From Blastomussa wellsi (taxonomy: Eukaryota > Cnidaria > Anthozoa > Scleractinia > Plerogyridae): a DNA stretch of 64,000 bases. The notes below the pieces were generated by a model. The model was not told the origin of the DNA and searched no databases. It saw only the letters and a program-made list of their open reading frames with translations. Where the stretch lies: assembly GCA_947652115.1 (NCBI GenBank), contig OX393564.1, positions 13,433,684 through 13,497,683 on the forward strand, given 5' to 3'. Below, in pieces: positions 62,455-64,000 of the stretch; position 1 is the stretch's first letter, and every line of letters starts with the position of its first letter. The position numbers were made by a program, and so were the translations under genes.

Positions 62455-63729
62455 CAAATAAAAATTAACGTTAAAAAAACGACGTTTTGACCACTCGACG
62501 GTCATTTTCAAGTTAAAAGGTAAAATTTATCTTGCGCTTAAATACGCACAATCAATTATGATAATGCTAATGAGATACTGGCTAAAAGTTAAAATATTTA
62601 CATTGAAACAATACGTACAAGAAAATTGTGGCATGAATAATAAAAGAAAACACTAAGGAGATAAAAACGATATTAAAAAGTGAATGAATTAAATAAATAC
62701 CTTCGCGCGAATTGACTCACTCTGTTTGTTAAGTTTTGGTTTCAGTTTGCGAATAAAAAGCATTTCAAAAATCAAACAGTCAAATTTACTCTGACACTTC
62801 TTCAAAATCTTAAAATTGTTTAAAATAATCTCTGGATCCTTTCCATGCTCATCTTTTACATGGTTGCCGATTGTTGATCGCCTATGTTCCTCCACACGTT
62901 GATGTAGGTGTCGACTCGTGAAGCTGAAATAATCTGCATCGCACAGATCATACTTGAAATAATACACAACGTTTTGTTGATTTACAATTGGAGGTTTTTG
63001 TTCCCTTGGTTTGAATTGTGCTTTGATCTTTTGACTCGTGTAAATAGGCTGGACATCAGCATCAATCTTTCGACTGAGATCACCAAGTTGGCATCTTACT
63101 GCATTGGCTGATTTTTGGTCTTTGAACGGTAATACAATTCTGATAGGAGCATCTTATTCATCGGCTACTTGTTTTTTAGAACATGAATTCTCGGTAACTT
63201 TCGTTTCAAAATGTCTGATGGTGCTTTCTACAAGGGTTTCAGGATAAAGCAGGCGAGAAAAAGCCTTTCTAAGACGTTCACATTCTTGATGGAACAACAG
63301 CCAATTTGAGGAGAGTTTGAACGCACGGTTCAACATTGTCTTCAGTAGAGAATGTTTATACTTAACGTCAACATGGCTTTGGTAATGCAGTAGAAGGCCA
63401 GTATCAGTTGGTTTCACGTAGACCTTTGTGTCTAGTCGGGGACCATTTCTGATAATGACCATTCTCAGAAAGGGAAGTGTGCCATTGTCTTTGAGTTCCA
63501 TACTTGAGATTAGATTATATATATTTATATTTGTACAGCCATTCCCAATGGGACGAGATTTGAAATATTTATGCTGAGAAATGGAAGTAGCAAAGCGGTC
63601 CAAAACGAGAGATGATTTTGCAAATTGTTGCCAGGCACATGTAACTACAATCAGCTTGAAGATGGAGCAGTTGTTTGATGATCCGATGGAAGGAAACGAA
63701 ACTGTTGGCCAACATAACTTCACTCGCAC
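62455..63729 (-). mobile_element. Penelope-like element 5
   Basis: Minus-strand PLE with its terminal segment at the left: AATTAACGTTAAAAAAACGA, TTTTGACCACTCGACGGTCA and TTTTCAAGTTAAAAGG (62463-62522). Same family as PLE 4. Confidence 0.8.
62689..63729 (-). pseudogene. PLE 5 protein, RT C-terminal part and GIY-YIG nuclease
   Basis: First frame (63154-63729): FKLIVVTCAWQQFAKSS, LPFLRMVIIRNGPRLDTKVY, VKPTDTGLLLHYQSHVDVKY, KHSLLKTMLNRAFKLSSNWL and FHQECERLRKAFSRLLYPET, all typical of the PLE RT and thumb. A gap of broken coding follows (about 62970-63150, including a KIKAQFKPREQ-like stretch). Then GIY-YIG (62689-62967): YYFKYDLCDADYFSFTSRHL, HQRVEEHRRSTIGNHVKDEH, ILKKCQSKFDCLIFEMLFIR. The Tyr of YVG/YFS is partly altered (YFSFTSRHL), so the nuclease is doubtful. 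Confidence 0.88.
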
Positions 63730-64000
63730 CTGAAAGCACTGATCTAATAATATTGGCGAGTTAAAGTATGTTTGCTGGATTTTAACATTTTTGACTTAAT
63801 TATTTACCCATGAGCTGCTTTCTAAAGCCACTGATCATAACGTCATCCAACTCGCAGCCCATATAGCCACTGCATACATTGTTCCATAACTGAATTATAT
63901 CTTTATAACACCATTCGAAGACATTTTAGGCCAGTCAGTTTTGACTTTTTGGGTCCTTATCTCGCTCTGCAGGTTTGAGCAGTTACCGTCATGAAGACGT
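63730..64000. other. Window edge, upstream part of PLE 5 or unrelated DNA
   Basis: No recognised coding sequence; AT-rich to the end of the window. Confidence 0.4.

Overview
The window looks like nuclear DNA of an anthozoan cnidarian, most likely a stony coral. It is AT-rich and holds a few animal genes with spliceosomal introns. The rest is eroded mobile DNA of kinds common in cnidarians: Polinton/Maverick (adintovirus-like) elements, Penelope-like elements (PLEs), CR1-type and L1-type LINEs, tRNA-derived SINEs and many small inverted-repeat elements. One 200-base run of N marks an assembly gap. The taxon is my inference; no marker gene here fixes the species.

Layout. 1-7.4 kb: Polinton A (capsid end, packaging ATPase, several small membrane proteins, integrase, and a DNA polymerase B on the other strand), broken throughout. 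7.8-13.7 kb: a compact run of unfamiliar genes (basic coiled-coil proteins, a GRF zinc-finger protein, a small Cys-containing protein) ending in an integrase pseudogene; this is the best candidate for an undescribed element. 13.8-16.5 kb: MITE remnants, a possible signal-peptide exon, and the gap. 17.4-18.3 kb: an intronless TspanC8-type tetraspanin. 19.4-19.7 kb: a MITE with clear target-site duplications. 21.0-30.9 kb: one CR1-type LINE opened by four later insertions. These are two inverted copies of a 1.06-kb repeat, a Tc1-like MITE, and an almost full-length L1 whose 5' half is inverted (twin priming) and which sits inside the MITE. 30.9-31.9 kb: a PLE bounded by inverted repeats that both carry hammerhead-ribozyme cores. 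32.3-36.8 kb: Polinton B, where the front half of one polymerase family meets a block almost identical to Polinton A.

37.2-59.9 kb is one host gene on the minus strand, FBXO42-like (F-box plus kelch). I can place four exons. Its 15-kb intron holds Polinton C (43-54 kb) and parts of several PLEs. Its first exon is head-to-head with the first exon of a GLUT-type sugar transporter (60.1 kb). The 149-bp interval between the two start codons carries a perfect CRE palindrome. 60.8-64 kb holds a long palindrome and a PLE.

The host genes (tetraspanin, FBXO42-like, GLUT-like) are ordinary animal genes and look intact as far as they can be seen. None of the Polinton genes forms a working set. The transposon archaeology is the strength of the window: insertion order, inversion joints, target duplications and ribozyme cores can be read directly from the bases.
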